Counted from the first letter of the stretch, positions 1-8,324 are shown. The stretch is 64,000 nucleotides of DNA from UBA4877 sp002399285 (GCA_036771835.1 DAIPGN010000011.1:1-64000), one strand, 5' to 3'. Program-made: numbers and translations. Notes: generated by a model from the letters alone, not told the origin.

Positions 1-55
1 GAGCAGGGGACTGAAAATCCCCGTGTCGGTGGTTCGATTCCACCTTTGGGCACCA
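1..55 (+). tRNA. tRNA-Phe (GAA), 5' end outside the window
   Basis: Only the 3' part is present. The anticodon stem GGGGA/TCCCC encloses the loop CTGAAAA, which gives anticodon GAA (Phe). It is followed by a T arm with TTCGATT and a 3' acceptor strand TTTGGGC, discriminator A and encoded CCA at 53-55. It is the first of three closely spaced tRNA genes (Phe, Gly, Cys), so a longer tRNA cluster probably extends upstream of the window. Confidence 0.93.
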
Positions 56-59
56 CAGT

Positions 60-135
60 GCGGATGTGGCTCAGTTGGTAGAGCGTCGCCTTGCCATGGC
101 GAAGGTCGCGAGTTCGAATCTCGTCGTCCGCTCCA
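60..135 (+). tRNA. tRNA-Gly (GCC)
   Basis: A full cloverleaf can be drawn. The acceptor GCGGATG pairs with CGTCCGC (one T-G wobble), the anticodon loop TTGCCAT gives GCC, the T loop is TTCGAAT, and the 3' end is TCCA with CCA encoded. It lies 4 nt after tRNA-Phe and 10 nt before tRNA-Cys, so the three are likely co-transcribed. Confidence 0.96.
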
Positions 136-145
136 GTTTTTTTAT

Positions 146-221
146 GGCGACGTACCCAAGTGGCTAAGGGAGAGGTCTGCAAAACCTTTATGCCCCGGTT
201 CGAATCCGGGCGTCGCCTCCA
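146..221 (+). tRNA. tRNA-Cys (GCA)
   Basis: A 76-nt cloverleaf with acceptor GGCGACG/CGTCGCC, anticodon loop CTGCAAA (GCA, Cys), T loop TTCGAAT and encoded CCA. It is the last gene of the tRNA cluster; an intrinsic terminator follows at 249-279. Confidence 0.96.
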
Positions 222-248
222 TAAATAATTTTAAATAATTTTGTACTC

Positions 249-279
249 AAGGTGATGCTATGTCACCTTTTTATATTTT
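249..279 (+). terminator. Intrinsic terminator of the tRNA cluster
   Basis: AAGGTGA (249-255) pairs with TCACCTT (263-269) and is followed by a T-rich tail. It sits 27 nt after tRNA-Cys. Confidence 0.75.
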
Positions 280-293
280 TATATGTTACGGTA

Positions 294-322
294 TTGAACA
301 AAAAAATTAATTTAGATATAAT
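294..322 (+). promoter_or_regulatory. SigA-type promoter for the GGDEF gene
   Basis: TTGAAC (294-299) and a perfect TATAAT (317-322) are separated by 17 nt. Transcription would start near 330, about 70 nt upstream of the response regulator-GGDEF start codon. Confidence 0.7.
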
Positions 323-397
323 AGATATAGACGCAAATATAAATTTTGGGCAGTATTTGATTAAGTTATTTGATTTTTGGGTTGGAGCTGTGGGTTT

Positions 398-1339
398 ATG
401 GTGGATAAAAGCAAGAGAATTCTTGTTGCCGATGACTCTGTTATGACAAACAAGATTACCTCTGATATATTGAAAAAGGCCGGCTACGAAGTGATAGACG
501 CATTTGACGGGGAAGAGGCCCTTATGCTTATCCAGCAGAAAAAGCCGGATCTTTTACTGACGGATATTGTCATGCCTAAGATGTCGGGCTTGGATATATG
601 CGGTATTATCAGGGATGACCCTGCATATAACCTTATGCCGATAATTATTCTCTCTACGGCGGGGCAGGAAGAGGATAAACTTAAAGGCCTGGAATTGGGA
701 GCGGATGATTACATAATAAAGCCGTTTAATGATATGGAACTGCTTATAAGGGTTAAAAATTTGTTCAAAAGGATAGACAGAAACCGCTTTGCGAATCCGC
801 TTACCGGTCTGCATGGTAATCTCGATATAACTATGGAAATGACGAAGCGCCTTGATGCGGGAGAGAGTTTTGCCATATTGTACATTGATCTGGATAATTT
901 CAAGGCATACAATGATTATTACGGCTTTTTACGGGGCGATAAGGCTATAAAGCTGCTGGCGGATATAATAGTTGAGGTATGCAAAAAAACGGGGAATGCG
1001 GGAGACTTTGTCGGCCATATAGGCGGCGATGATTTTGTCATTATTACGACTACAGAAAAGATGGAGACCATAAGTAGGGCGATAATCGATGCTTTTGATC
1101 ATTCAGTTATGTTTATGTATGATGAAGAGGATTTAAAAAAAGGATACATTATTACCAAAGACAGAATAGGCAATGAAATGAAATTTCCGGTCATGACCGT
1201 TTCCATAGGAATTGTAATAAATGAAGGCCATAGATTTAGTAATCCCTTGGAAATAGGTAAGACGGCGGCTGAGGTGAAAGCTGTGGCCAAAAGCTTTGAC
1301 GGGAAAAGTTATTATTTTATAGACAGGAGGAGGAGTTAA
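398..1339 (+). CDS. Response regulator-GGDEF diguanylate cyclase
   Basis: A 313-aa cytoplasmic protein with an N-terminal receiver domain (about residues 5-125) joined to a GGDEF domain (about 135-305). The receiver shows the acidic pair in ADDS, the phospho-acceptor Asp in LLLTDIVMP and the KPF lysine. The cyclase signature appears as GGDDF, a common active variant, after the YIDLDNFKAYND motif. I see no RxxD inhibitory site just upstream of GGDDF. The family makes c-di-GMP from two GTP under phosphorylation control; activity here is inferred. I start at ATG 398, which has GGAG 10 nt upstream; an in-frame TTG at 377 has no ribosome binding site. No partner histidine kinase is in the window. 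Confidence 0.85.
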   Translation: MVDKSKRILVADDSVMTNKITSDILKKAGYEVIDAFDGEEALMLIQQKKPDLLLTDIVMPKMSGLDICGIIRDDPAYNLMPIIILSTAGQEEDKLKGLELGADDYIIKPFNDMELLIRVKNLFKRIDRNRFANPLTGLHGNLDITMEMTKRLDAGESFAILYIDLDNFKAYNDYYGFLRGDKAIKLLADIIVEVCKKTGNAGDFVGHIGGDDFVIITTTEKMETISRAIIDAFDHSVMFMYDEEDLKKGYIITKDRIGNEMKFPVMTVSIGIVINEGHRFSNPLEIGKTAAEVKAVAKSFDGKSYYFIDRRRS

Positions 1340-1353
1340 GTACTCCTTTTTTT
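1331..1353 (+). terminator. Short intrinsic terminator overlapping the GGDEF stop codon
   Basis: AGGAGT (1331-1336) pairs with ACTCCT (1342-1347) and is followed by a run of T. The 6-bp stem is short and the next gene starts only 13 nt later, so partial read-through is likely. Confidence 0.5.
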
Positions 1354-1365
1354 ACGGGTGATTAT

Positions 1366-2085
1366 ATGGAAAAAAATGACATCAATTTATTGGTGGACCG
1401 CCGCGCAGCGGTACAGATAAAAACATTGACTGAGTGGGGAATGAAAGTATTGCCAGTATTTCTACACGGCAATTTGCAGGTACCCTTGTCTTCTCATCCA
1501 GATATGCTGATATATCCATTGTATGAGAAAGTAATATATGCTCCGGGTACATCATATGATACACTACGAAGTATTTTGCTGGCGGGTTTTGATATAATAG
1601 AGGGCAAGACTGTACTGACAAGCAATTATCCGGGCGATATTGCATATAATGTAGCAAGGATCGGCAATAAGGTTTTTCATAATACCAGGTATACCGATAC
1701 GATCCTTAAGGGTATTTTGCAAGACTATGATATGAAGTTTGTCAACGTCAATCAGGGTTATTCGAAATGTAATATCTGTGTTATCGGGGATAATGCCGCC
1801 ATTACGGAAGACAAGGGAATAGCGGAAGCAATGGAGAGGGAAGATATAGATGTTTTGCGCATACCGCCGGGCAATGTAAGACTTCCGGGTTATGAGTATG
1901 GTTTTATCGGCGGAGCGAGCGGCTGCATTGGTAAAAATACCATAGTACTTACGGGACGAATACAAGACAGGGAAGTAAGTAGTAAAGTTGAGAAATTCAT
2001 TGAAAAACATAATTTTATTTTAAAATATTTATCTGATGATGAAATAATAGACATTGGTTCTATAATTCCGCTAATTAAGGAATGA
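1366..2085 (+). CDS. DUF6873-type protein with GME (amidinotransferase-like) fold
   Basis: A 239-aa soluble protein that I match from memory to the DUF6873 family, assigned to the guanidino-group-modifying enzyme fold of arginine and agmatine deiminases. Visible landmarks are SSHPDM near residue 45, VNQGYSKCNICV near 135, AITEDKGI near 153 and GFIGGASG near 185. Similar landmarks (N, G, TED, GG) occur at the active-site edges of GME-fold proteins. No substrate is known to me. It lies between the GGDEF gene and ytxC on the same strand, so it may share transcription with ytxC. The family assignment has not been checked by search. Confidence 0.6.
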   Translation: MEKNDINLLVDRRAAVQIKTLTEWGMKVLPVFLHGNLQVPLSSHPDMLIYPLYEKVIYAPGTSYDTLRSILLAGFDIIEGKTVLTSNYPGDIAYNVARIGNKVFHNTRYTDTILKGILQDYDMKFVNVNQGYSKCNICVIGDNAAITEDKGIAEAMEREDIDVLRIPPGNVRLPGYEYGFIGGASGCIGKNTIVLTGRIQDREVSSKVEKFIEKHNFILKYLSDDEIIDIGSIIPLIKE

Positions 2086-2145
2086 TATGTGCAGCATAAA
2101 GAGTCGGGCTAAACACATACTACTGGAGAAAGGAAGTGGTTACAA

Positions 2146-3030
2146 TTGGCTTATTTCTCCGTTACTTTGAATGATGATGAAAATAAATTTTTTAAAGGGC
2201 TGAGCGCCGGCCTGGCCAAAATGGATGAGGGAGAGTACTTTTTGGTAGACAGGCGTATGGTCAATAAAAGATATTATATGTACTCCATAGAATGTTCCGA
2301 GGGTTATATACCAACGAGGGATTCTTATCTCTCGGCCATGAACGTATTATCCGAAGCTCTAAGTAAACACATCGTAAGGGTCTACGAAACAAGGTTATTG
2401 AAAAAGATGATAGACAGATGCTATTATTATTTCAGTAAGGACGAAAAAGAGATCATTTACAATAATGCCAAATTGCTCTCGGAAGAGTATAATAAGGAGC
2501 TAAGCAACTATAAAATAAACGAACTGGGAAACGATATAAATGAATTATTGCGGGAGACACAGGAGATCAACCTGGACGGTTTTTTGTTTTTCAGAAGCAA
2601 AGGATATTTAAAGGGGCTCAGAGAAATTGCCGACAGGGCCGTGGATGAATATCTCATGGAAAGAGAATACAATGACTTTATCAGGTTGCTGAAATATTTT
2701 GTGGATCTTCAAAGCCCGAAACTGGAAACCGTAAATATTGTGATCAAGGATGAAACATATCAACTGCTGGACGGAGATCTTAAAGAACTAGACGACCATT
2801 TTATTGAATCGTCGATACAGGAAAGCTTGGAATCGGATATGAACGCCGATGACATTTTGATAAGTTTTTTACTCACGATGGCGCCGGCAAGAATAAATAT
2901 TCATTTTGCGGGAAGAGCAATGAATAAAGAGATAATAGATACCATTATCAATGTATTTGGCGAAAGAGTAAAAATTTGCTGCGGATGCGATCTATGCAAT
3001 AATATAAGTAGTATAACAAAAAGCAATTAA
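2146..3030 (+). CDS. ytxC: Putative sporulation protein YtxC
   Basis: A 294-aa protein resembling the YtxC family of endospore formers, whose molecular role is unknown. The middle (residues 100-200) is rich in charged residues and predicted helical. The C-terminus ends in a Cys-rich stretch, CCGCDLC. In Bacillus, ytxC lies beside thrS; here only a DapA-family gene separates them, which supports the assignment. The start is TTG at 2146 with GAGAAAGGAAG upstream. A strong terminator follows directly. Confidence 0.8.
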   Translation: MAYFSVTLNDDENKFFKGLSAGLAKMDEGEYFLVDRRMVNKRYYMYSIECSEGYIPTRDSYLSAMNVLSEALSKHIVRVYETRLLKKMIDRCYYYFSKDEKEIIYNNAKLLSEEYNKELSNYKINELGNDINELLRETQEINLDGFLFFRSKGYLKGLREIADRAVDEYLMEREYNDFIRLLKYFVDLQSPKLETVNIVIKDETYQLLDGDLKELDDHFIESSIQESLESDMNADDILISFLLTMAPARINIHFAGRAMNKEIIDTIINVFGERVKICCGCDLCNNISSITKSN

Positions 3031-3064
3031 AGGCAACCAAATGATGCATGGTTGCTTCTTTTTA
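3031..3064 (+). terminator. Intrinsic terminator after ytxC
   Basis: GCAACCA (3033-3039) pairs with TGGTTGC (3049-3055), followed by TTCTTTTT. It isolates ytxC from the downstream aldolase gene. Confidence 0.85.
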
Positions 3065-3140
3065 TTGATGAAAAAGTTATAAGTTGTTAAATATAGTAAA
3101 TGTAAATTTAATCATATAAAATTGTTATGTTCTATTTACT

Positions 3141-3168
3141 TTGACCTCTTTTATGGTTAGAATGTAAT
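3141..3168 (+). promoter_or_regulatory. Possible promoter for the DapA-like gene
   Basis: TTGACC (3141-3146) is followed after 16 nt by TGTAAT (3163-3168), about 50 nt upstream of the start codon. The -10 is imperfect. Confidence 0.4.
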
Positions 3169-3217
3169 TAGAGGAATCCATTTCCGGTTCCTACTATGTT
3201 CGAACGAGGTGGTTAAA

Positions 3218-4102
3218 TTGTTTAAAGGAGTTATTGTCCCAACGCTGACCCTCTTTGACAATGACAGAAAGATTGATTATTATGCCAACGAGGTTCAGAT
3301 GAACAGGTTGATAGAGAACGGAGTAGACGGTCTTTTCTACATGGGTACAACAGGAGAGTTTATGCATTTGAGTATCGACGAAAGAAAGCAAATGATTAAA
3401 TGGGCCGTCAAAACCGCAGACAGTAGGGTTAAAATCCTGGTTGGGACAGGCTCGACAAACATTTTTGAGACTGTGGAGCTTACTGACTACGCTCAGGAGC
3501 AAGGGGCGGATGCCGCGGTCGTAATAACGCCCTATTATTTAAAGCTAACGCAGGAAGAGCTCTACCACTATTACAGGAAGATAATAAAACACACCTCTAT
3601 GCCGATAATCATATATAACTATCCCGAGCTTACAGGCAATAATATTTCTCCTCAAACCGTTTCCCATCTTGCCGTCGAATATGAAAATCTTGTGGGCATA
3701 AAAGAGACTATCGAAAGTGTTTCCCATATAAGAAAAATGATACTTGAGGTTAAATCAATAAGGCCGGATTTCTCTGTGCTGTGCGGCAATGACGACCACA
3801 CAATAAACACCCTTATAATGGGCGGGGACGGTGTTGTGGGGGCTCTTGCCAATATTCGCCCCGATGTATTTGTGTCGCTGTATAATGCATTTATTGCGGG
3901 AGATTGGGAATCGATAAGAGAATATAATGCCAAGATATTAAATCTTATGCGGCTTTATGATTTCAATCCGGTGTCCATGATCGCTTTGAAGAAGGCTCTG
4001 GAAATTATGAAAGTGGGCGGGAATCCCAAGGTTAGGCTACCTCACACGAGTCTTACGGAGGTCGAAGCCAGGGACATAAAGAGCATCTTAGACGATATTT
4101 AG
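3218..4102 (+). CDS. DapA/NanA-family class I aldolase or lyase
   Basis: A 294-aa TIM-barrel protein of the dihydrodipicolinate synthase/N-acetylneuraminate lyase superfamily. The pyruvate-binding GTTGEF loop is near residue 45, the catalytic Tyr in IIIYNYP near 134, and the Schiff-base Lys in VGIKETIES near 163. Family members condense or cleave pyruvate with an aldehyde. True DapA cannot be separated here from keto-deoxy-sugar or neuraminate lyases, and there are no lysine-biosynthesis neighbours. I prefer TTG at 3218, which sits 5 nt after GAGGTGG; GTG at 3209 overlaps that same ribosome binding site. The gene appears monocistronic between the ytxC terminator and the thrS promoter. Confidence 0.85.
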   Translation: MFKGVIVPTLTLFDNDRKIDYYANEVQMNRLIENGVDGLFYMGTTGEFMHLSIDERKQMIKWAVKTADSRVKILVGTGSTNIFETVELTDYAQEQGADAAVVITPYYLKLTQEELYHYYRKIIKHTSMPIIIYNYPELTGNNISPQTVSHLAVEYENLVGIKETIESVSHIRKMILEVKSIRPDFSVLCGNDDHTINTLIMGGDGVVGALANIRPDVFVSLYNAFIAGDWESIREYNAKILNLMRLYDFNPVSMIALKKALEIMKVGGNPKVRLPHTSLTEVEARDIKSILDDI

Positions 4103-4106
4103 GATG

Positions 4107-4134
4107 TTGACAATATGATAATGTATGATATAAT
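4107..4134 (+). promoter_or_regulatory. Strong SigA promoter for the thrS T-box transcript
   Basis: Perfect TTGACA (4107-4112) and TATAAT (4129-4134) with a 16-nt spacer, starting 5 nt after the previous gene ends. Confidence 0.85.
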
Positions 4135-4140
4135 TATTCA

Positions 4141-4367
4141 CAATAAAGGCAATGAAGAGGAAAGTAATCCGGCGGGATCTTAAAGAGAGTTGGTGCCAAG
4201 GCTGAAAGCACTTTCAGGGGAACGCTGGGCGAAGACCACCTCCGAGCTGTGGGCTGAAATCACAGTAAGCCTCCCCGGCCTGGCCGTTATCTCAATGAGA
4301 AGTAATTAGGGTGGAACCACGAAGGCCCCTTCGTCCCTGTATGGGAACGGAGGGGTAATTTTATTTT
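4141..4367 (+). promoter_or_regulatory. T-box leader, threonine specific, controlling thrS
   Basis: The leader has the canonical T-box AGGGTGGAACCACG near 4308-4321. Its variable base in TGGAACC is A, which would pair with a U discriminator. A likely specifier codon ACC (Thr, 4235-4237) lies in GAAGACCACCTCCGAGCTG. The 3' end forms a strong terminator: CCCCTTCGTCCC (from 4327) pairs with GGGAACGGAGGGG, followed by a T-rich tail to 4367. Uncharged tRNA-Thr binding would favour the antiterminator and switch on threonyl-tRNA synthetase. Confidence 0.93.
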
Positions 4368-4384
4368 AAGGGAGTTGATATTTC

Positions 4385-6295
4385 ATGATCAAACTGACTT
4401 TGCCGGACGGCAGTATAAAAGAGGTTGAAGAGGGCACAAGGGTTCTAGACGTGGCAAAAGCCATAGGGAGCGGCCTGGCCAAAAATGCTCTGGGCGGCAT
4501 GGAGGACGGCAGCGTAGTCGAGCTGAATCATCCTTTGACCAGGGACTGCCGGCTTAAGATATTGACATTCAGTGATGAAGAGGGCAGGCGCATATTGAGG
4601 CATACGGCGTCGCACATCATGGCTCAGGCGATAAAGAGGTTGTTCCCGGAGGCTAAGCTTGCCATCGGTCCGGCCATCGACACCGGTTTCTATTATGATA
4701 TGGACATCGACAGGCCGTTCACACCGGAGGATTTTGAAGCGATCGAGGCCGAGATGAAAAAGATCGTAAATGCGAATTATCCCATCATAAGAGAGGTAAA
4801 GACCAAGGAAGATGCGGCGCAGTTTATGAAGGAGAAGGACGAACCCTATAAGGTGGAACTCATAGAGGATCTGCCCAACGGTGAGACGATCACATTCTAT
4901 TCCCAGGGAGAGTTTACGGACCTATGCGCAGGCCCGCACCTTCCATCGACGGGAATGGTAAAAACCTTTAAGCTGCTCTCCGTTGCAGGCGCTTATTGGA
5001 GAGGTGACGAGCACAACAAGATGCTGCAGAGGATATACGGCACAGCTTTTACGAAACAGAAGGACCTCGATGATTACATCAATATGTTGGAGGAAGCAAA
5101 AAAGAGAGATCACAGAAAACTGGGCAAAGAGCTGGATCTTTTCAGCATACAGGATGAGGGACCGGGTTTCCCTTTTTTTCATCCCAACGGCATGATACTG
5201 AGAAATGAGCTGGAGAGTTTTTGGCGGGAGGAACATGCCAAAAGAGGCTACCAGGAGATAAAGACCCCGATCATACTTGATGAGGAACTCTGGCATAGAT
5301 CGGGGCATTGGGACCACTATAAGGAGGATATGTATTTTACCGAGATCGACGGGGCGACCTACGCCATAAAACCCATGAACTGCCCCGGTGCTATCCTGGT
5401 ATACAATACCCATCTGCACAGCTACAGAGAGCTGCCGATAAGGCTGGCCGAGCTGGGACTGGTCCACAGGCATGAGCTTTCGGGAGCGCTTCACGGGCTG
5501 ATGAGGGTAAGGTGTTTCACGCAGGATGACGCCCATATTTTCATGACTCCCGACCAGGTGAAGGGCGAGGTATTGGGCGTTATTGATTTGGCGGATCACT
5601 TTTATAACCTCTTTGGTTTTGACTATAATGTGGAGCTGTCGACGCGACCGGAGAACTCTATGGGAACGGACGAGCAATGGGTCATGGCTACGGATGCCTT
5701 GAAGGATGCCTTGGAATCCAAAGGTATGGACTATAAAATAAATGAGGGCGACGGAGCGTTTTACGGACCCAAGATCGACTTCCATCTGAAGGACAGTCTT
5801 GGAAGGACGTGGCAGTGCGGCACCATACAGCTTGACTTCCAGATGCCGGAGCGGTTCGACTTGGTCTATATAGGTCAGGACGGCGAAAAACACAGGCCGG
5901 TAATGGTACACAGAACCATTCTCGGCAGCATAGAGAGATTCATAGGCATACTCACCGAACAATTTGCCGGAGCCTTTCCAGTATGGCTTTCGCCGCTGCA
6001 GGTAAGGGTAATACCTATTACGGACAGGCACAGGGAATATGCCGAGAGCGTACTCATGGCTGTAAAGGATGTCGGCATCAGGGCCGATATGGACGACCGG
6101 AATGAAAAGATAGGATATAAGATAAGGGAAGCACAGGTACAGAAGATCCCATACATGCTCGTGGTGGGCGATAAAGAAGCCGAGGCGGGAAACGTGGCTG
6201 TGAGAGAGCGCAAGGCAGGCGATATCGGTTCTATGACGACGGACGATTTGATAAACATGGTGAAGGACAGGATAAAGAGTAAATCTATAGAATGA
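4385..6295 (+). CDS. thrS: Threonyl-tRNA synthetase
   Basis: A 636-aa class II synthetase of normal length that charges tRNA-Thr in the cytoplasm. It has an N-terminal TGS domain (about 1-62), the editing/SAD domain with HTASH near 74 and its partner cysteine in TDLCAGPH, the catalytic core with motif 2 around VHRHELSGALHGLMRVR and the zinc-ligand region AIKPMNCPG, motif 3 in MVHRTILGSIERF, and a C-terminal anticodon-binding domain. The ATG at 4385 follows GGGAG. The T-box leader confirms both start and specificity. Confidence 0.98.
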   Translation: MIKLTLPDGSIKEVEEGTRVLDVAKAIGSGLAKNALGGMEDGSVVELNHPLTRDCRLKILTFSDEEGRRILRHTASHIMAQAIKRLFPEAKLAIGPAIDTGFYYDMDIDRPFTPEDFEAIEAEMKKIVNANYPIIREVKTKEDAAQFMKEKDEPYKVELIEDLPNGETITFYSQGEFTDLCAGPHLPSTGMVKTFKLLSVAGAYWRGDEHNKMLQRIYGTAFTKQKDLDDYINMLEEAKKRDHRKLGKELDLFSIQDEGPGFPFFHPNGMILRNELESFWREEHAKRGYQEIKTPIILDEELWHRSGHWDHYKEDMYFTEIDGATYAIKPMNCPGAILVYNTHLHSYRELPIRLAELGLVHRHELSGALHGLMRVRCFTQDDAHIFMTPDQVKGEVLGVIDLADHFYNLFGFDYNVELSTRPENSMGTDEQWVMATDALKDALESKGMDYKINEGDGAFYGPKIDFHLKDSLGRTWQCGTIQLDFQMPERFDLVYIGQDGEKHRPVMVHRTILGSIERFIGILTEQFAGAFPVWLSPLQVRVIPITDRHREYAESVLMAVKDVGIRADMDDRNEKIGYKIREAQVQKIPYMLVVGDKEAEAGNVAVRERKAGDIGSMTTDDLINMVKDRIKSKSIE

Positions 6296-6320
6296 AGTGG
6301 GGATATTTTCCCCACTTTTT
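6296..6320 (+). terminator. Intrinsic terminator after thrS
   Basis: AGTGGGGA (6296-6303) pairs with TCCCCACT (6309-6316), followed by TTTTT. An extended -10 motif TGGTATAAT ends at 6330 and may drive the next gene, but it would leave a very short leader. Confidence 0.85.
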
Positions 6321-6351
6321 ATGGTATAATTTCAGAGGGAGGTGTTGCATT

Positions 6352-7437
6352 ATGCCAGGAACAAAACACGGAGGAGACATATACTCCATAGCCAGAGAAT
6401 ATGGCTTTAGTCCCGAAGAGGTAATAGATTTCAGCGGAAATATAAGTCCTCTGGGTACTCCGGATTCACTAAAAAGGGCGATCATAGATAATATAGACAT
6501 ACTTTCCCAATACCCCGACCCGGAATACGTAGATTTGAGGGAGGCCATATCCGGTTATACGGGAGTGGCAGCCAAAAATATAATCGTGGGAAACGGCGGC
6601 ACGGAACTTATATCCCTGTTTTTCAAGGTACTGAATCCTAAAGCGGGATTGGTGCTGATGCCTACATACTCCGAATATGAAAGAGAAATAAAGATAAACG
6701 GGGGACGGTATGAGTATTACAGGCTGAAGGAAGAGGATGATTTCGCGCCCGATGTGGATGACATAATGAACTGCATACACGGCCATGATATACTCGTCAT
6801 GTGTAATCCCAACAATCCTACCGGTGCGGCCGTTGTGGCGGGAGAGATGGAGAGAATATTGGACAAGGCCGCGAAGGAAGGCTGCTTTGTATTTGTCGAT
6901 GAAACATATGCGGAGTTTGCCGATGATGCCAAACACATCAGCTGCGCCGGACTTGTGGACAGGTACGATAATCTGTTCGTCATAAGGGGGATATCCAAGT
7001 TTTTTGCGACCCCGGGCCTGAGGATAGGTTATGGCCTGACAAGCAATACAAGTGTGATCGGCGATATCCTTGCCATAAAGGACCCATGGACGATAAGCTC
7101 CATAGCAGAGGCGGCGGGCCAGGCCGTTTTTAAAGACATTGAATACCAGAATTCGACGAAAAAATGGATGCGGGAAGAAAAGGAGTTCATTCTAAATAAA
7201 ATCAAAGAAATAAAAAATATAAAGGTATACGGCTCCGATTCGAATTTCTTTTTATGTAAAATATTGAGTAGCCATACCTCGTCGGCTCTGCGGGAATTTA
7301 TGCTCTCTTACGCCATAGACATAAGAGACGCGGCAAACTTCCACTATTTGAATGACAAATTCTTCAGGTTTTGCGTGCTGAAGAGGGAGGACAACGAGAG
7401 ACTCATAAGACTCCTCGGAGAATTTTTTAACGGTTGA
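6352..7437 (+). CDS. CobD/HisC-like PLP-dependent aminotransferase or decarboxylase
   Basis: A 361-aa fold-type I PLP enzyme. KHGGDIYSIARE at the N-terminus and DFSGNISPLG are typical of L-threonine-O-3-phosphate decarboxylase (CobD) and its histidinol-phosphate aminotransferase relatives. PLP-binding landmarks are CNPNNPTGA near 150, FVDETYAEF near 183 and the Schiff-base Lys in GISKFFATPGLRIGY near 217. CobD would make aminopropanol phosphate for cobalamin, but no cobalamin gene is nearby, so the substrate is open. I chose ATG 6352, preceded by GAGGGAGGTG; an in-frame ATG at 6292 lies inside the thrS end and terminator. Confidence 0.75.
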   Translation: MPGTKHGGDIYSIAREYGFSPEEVIDFSGNISPLGTPDSLKRAIIDNIDILSQYPDPEYVDLREAISGYTGVAAKNIIVGNGGTELISLFFKVLNPKAGLVLMPTYSEYEREIKINGGRYEYYRLKEEDDFAPDVDDIMNCIHGHDILVMCNPNNPTGAAVVAGEMERILDKAAKEGCFVFVDETYAEFADDAKHISCAGLVDRYDNLFVIRGISKFFATPGLRIGYGLTSNTSVIGDILAIKDPWTISSIAEAAGQAVFKDIEYQNSTKKWMREEKEFILNKIKEIKNIKVYGSDSNFFLCKILSSHTSSALREFMLSYAIDIRDAANFHYLNDKFFRFCVLKREDNERLIRLLGEFFNG

Positions 7438-7462
7438 CATATACCACATAAAATGTTAAAAT
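7434..7462 (+). promoter_or_regulatory. SigA promoter for infC-rpmI-rplT
   Basis: TTGACA (7434-7439, overlapping the previous stop codon) and TAAAAT (7457-7462) have 17-nt spacing, with an extended TG before the -10. Confidence 0.85.
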
Positions 7463-7467
7463 AATTC

Positions 7468-7566
7468 AAGATAATGAAGTAGAAGCATCCGCTTCTCACC
7501 CCAGCTTTACGGCTGTGGGTCAATACAAACTCAGTGTATTGGAGCGGGTGTAATACCCGTTTTTTT
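7468..7566 (+). promoter_or_regulatory. Ribosomal protein L20 leader with attenuator
   Basis: The untranslated leader between the promoter and infC folds into several hairpins: AATACA/TGTATT around 7522-7540, a CAGC/GCTG element near 7502-7515, and a terminator CGGGT (7545-7549)/ACCCG (7555-7559) followed by seven T. Its position and structure match the L20 leader of Firmicutes, where excess L20 binds the mRNA and promotes premature termination. The covariance match has not been run. Confidence 0.75.
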
Positions 7567-7594
7567 GTTGGGAAAAATTAGGAGGTGCATTTTT

Positions 7595-8110
7595 ATAAGT
7601 AAAGAACTTCAGATTAATGAAGAAATCAGAGACCGGGAAATACGTCTTATCGACGCCGAAGGCAATCAACTTGGCGTGATGTCTGCCAAAGAGGCGCTGG
7701 TCATAGCGACGGACAAACAGTTGGATTTGGTCAAGGTATCGCCGGGAGCCAAACCGCCGGTTTGCAAGCTCATGGACTACGGTAAATACAGGTATGAACT
7801 CAATAAAAGGGAAAAAGAAGCCCGTAAAAATCAAAAGTTCATCAATGTGAAAGAGATCAGGATGAGGCCGACCATCGAAGAGCACGATTATATGGTCAAG
7901 GTCAAAAAGGCTCTGGGCTTTTTGGAGGACGGAGACAAGCTGAAGTTGACCATAAGATTCAGAGGAAGGGAACTGGACCATACCGAGCTTGCCGAAAAGC
8001 TTTTGTTTGATTTTGCCGAAAAGCTGAAGGATGTAGGGAAGGTCGATAAAAGGCCGGAGTTGGAAGGAAAGAATATGAGCATTATGATTTCACCGATCAA
8101 TACTAAATGA
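7595..8110 (+). CDS. infC: Translation initiation factor IF-3
   Basis: A 171-aa protein with a normal IF-3 N domain (INEEIRDREIRLID at the start), linker helix (KREKEARKNQK near 83) and C domain (VKEIRMRPTIEEHD near 97). IF-3 binds the 30S subunit and rejects non-standard start codons. No ATG, GTG or TTG lies at the expected position: AGGAGG at 7580-7585 is followed 9 nt later by ATA (7595), then SKELQINEE; ATT at 7589 is the alternative but is too close to the ribosome binding site. A rare start codon is a family hallmark that makes IF-3 limit its own synthesis. It is the first gene of the L20 operon. Confidence 0.93.
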   Translation: MSKELQINEEIRDREIRLIDAEGNQLGVMSAKEALVIATDKQLDLVKVSPGAKPPVCKLMDYGKYRYELNKREKEARKNQKFINVKEIRMRPTIEEHDYMVKVKKALGFLEDGDKLKLTIRFRGRELDHTELAEKLLFDFAEKLKDVGKVDKRPELEGKNMSIMISPINTK

Positions 8111-8123
8111 GGAGGAAATATTT

Positions 8124-8324
8124 ATGCCAAAAATGAAAACACATAGAGGCGCTGCCAAACGTTTTAAATATACGAAAAATGGCAAAGTAAAGAGATTCAA
8201 GGCCTATAAGAGCCACTTACTTAGCAGTAAGACGAGGAAACGCAAGAGAAATCTTCGCAAGGGGACCATGGTTGACGCAACCGATATGAGACGTATAAAG
8301 ATTATGTTACCATATTCGAAATAG
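8124..8324 (+). CDS. rpmI: 50S ribosomal protein L35
   Basis: A 66-aa highly basic protein beginning PKMKTHRGAAKRFK, the L35 signature. It lies 13 nt after infC and 12 nt before rplT, each with a GGAGGA ribosome binding site, in the conserved infC-rpmI-rplT order. Confidence 0.98.
   Translation: MPKMKTHRGAAKRFKYTKNGKVKRFKAYKSHLLSSKTRKRKRNLRKGTMVDATDMRRIKIMLPYSK

Noticed and set aside
252..446. 64-codon ORF after the tRNA cluster
   Set aside because: It covers the terminator and the GGDEF promoter and overlaps the GGDEF start in another frame.
4922..6031. 369-codon open frame antisense to thrS
   Set aside because: It lies entirely inside a conserved essential gene, has no recognisable domain and no ribosome binding site; it reflects codon bias of thrS.
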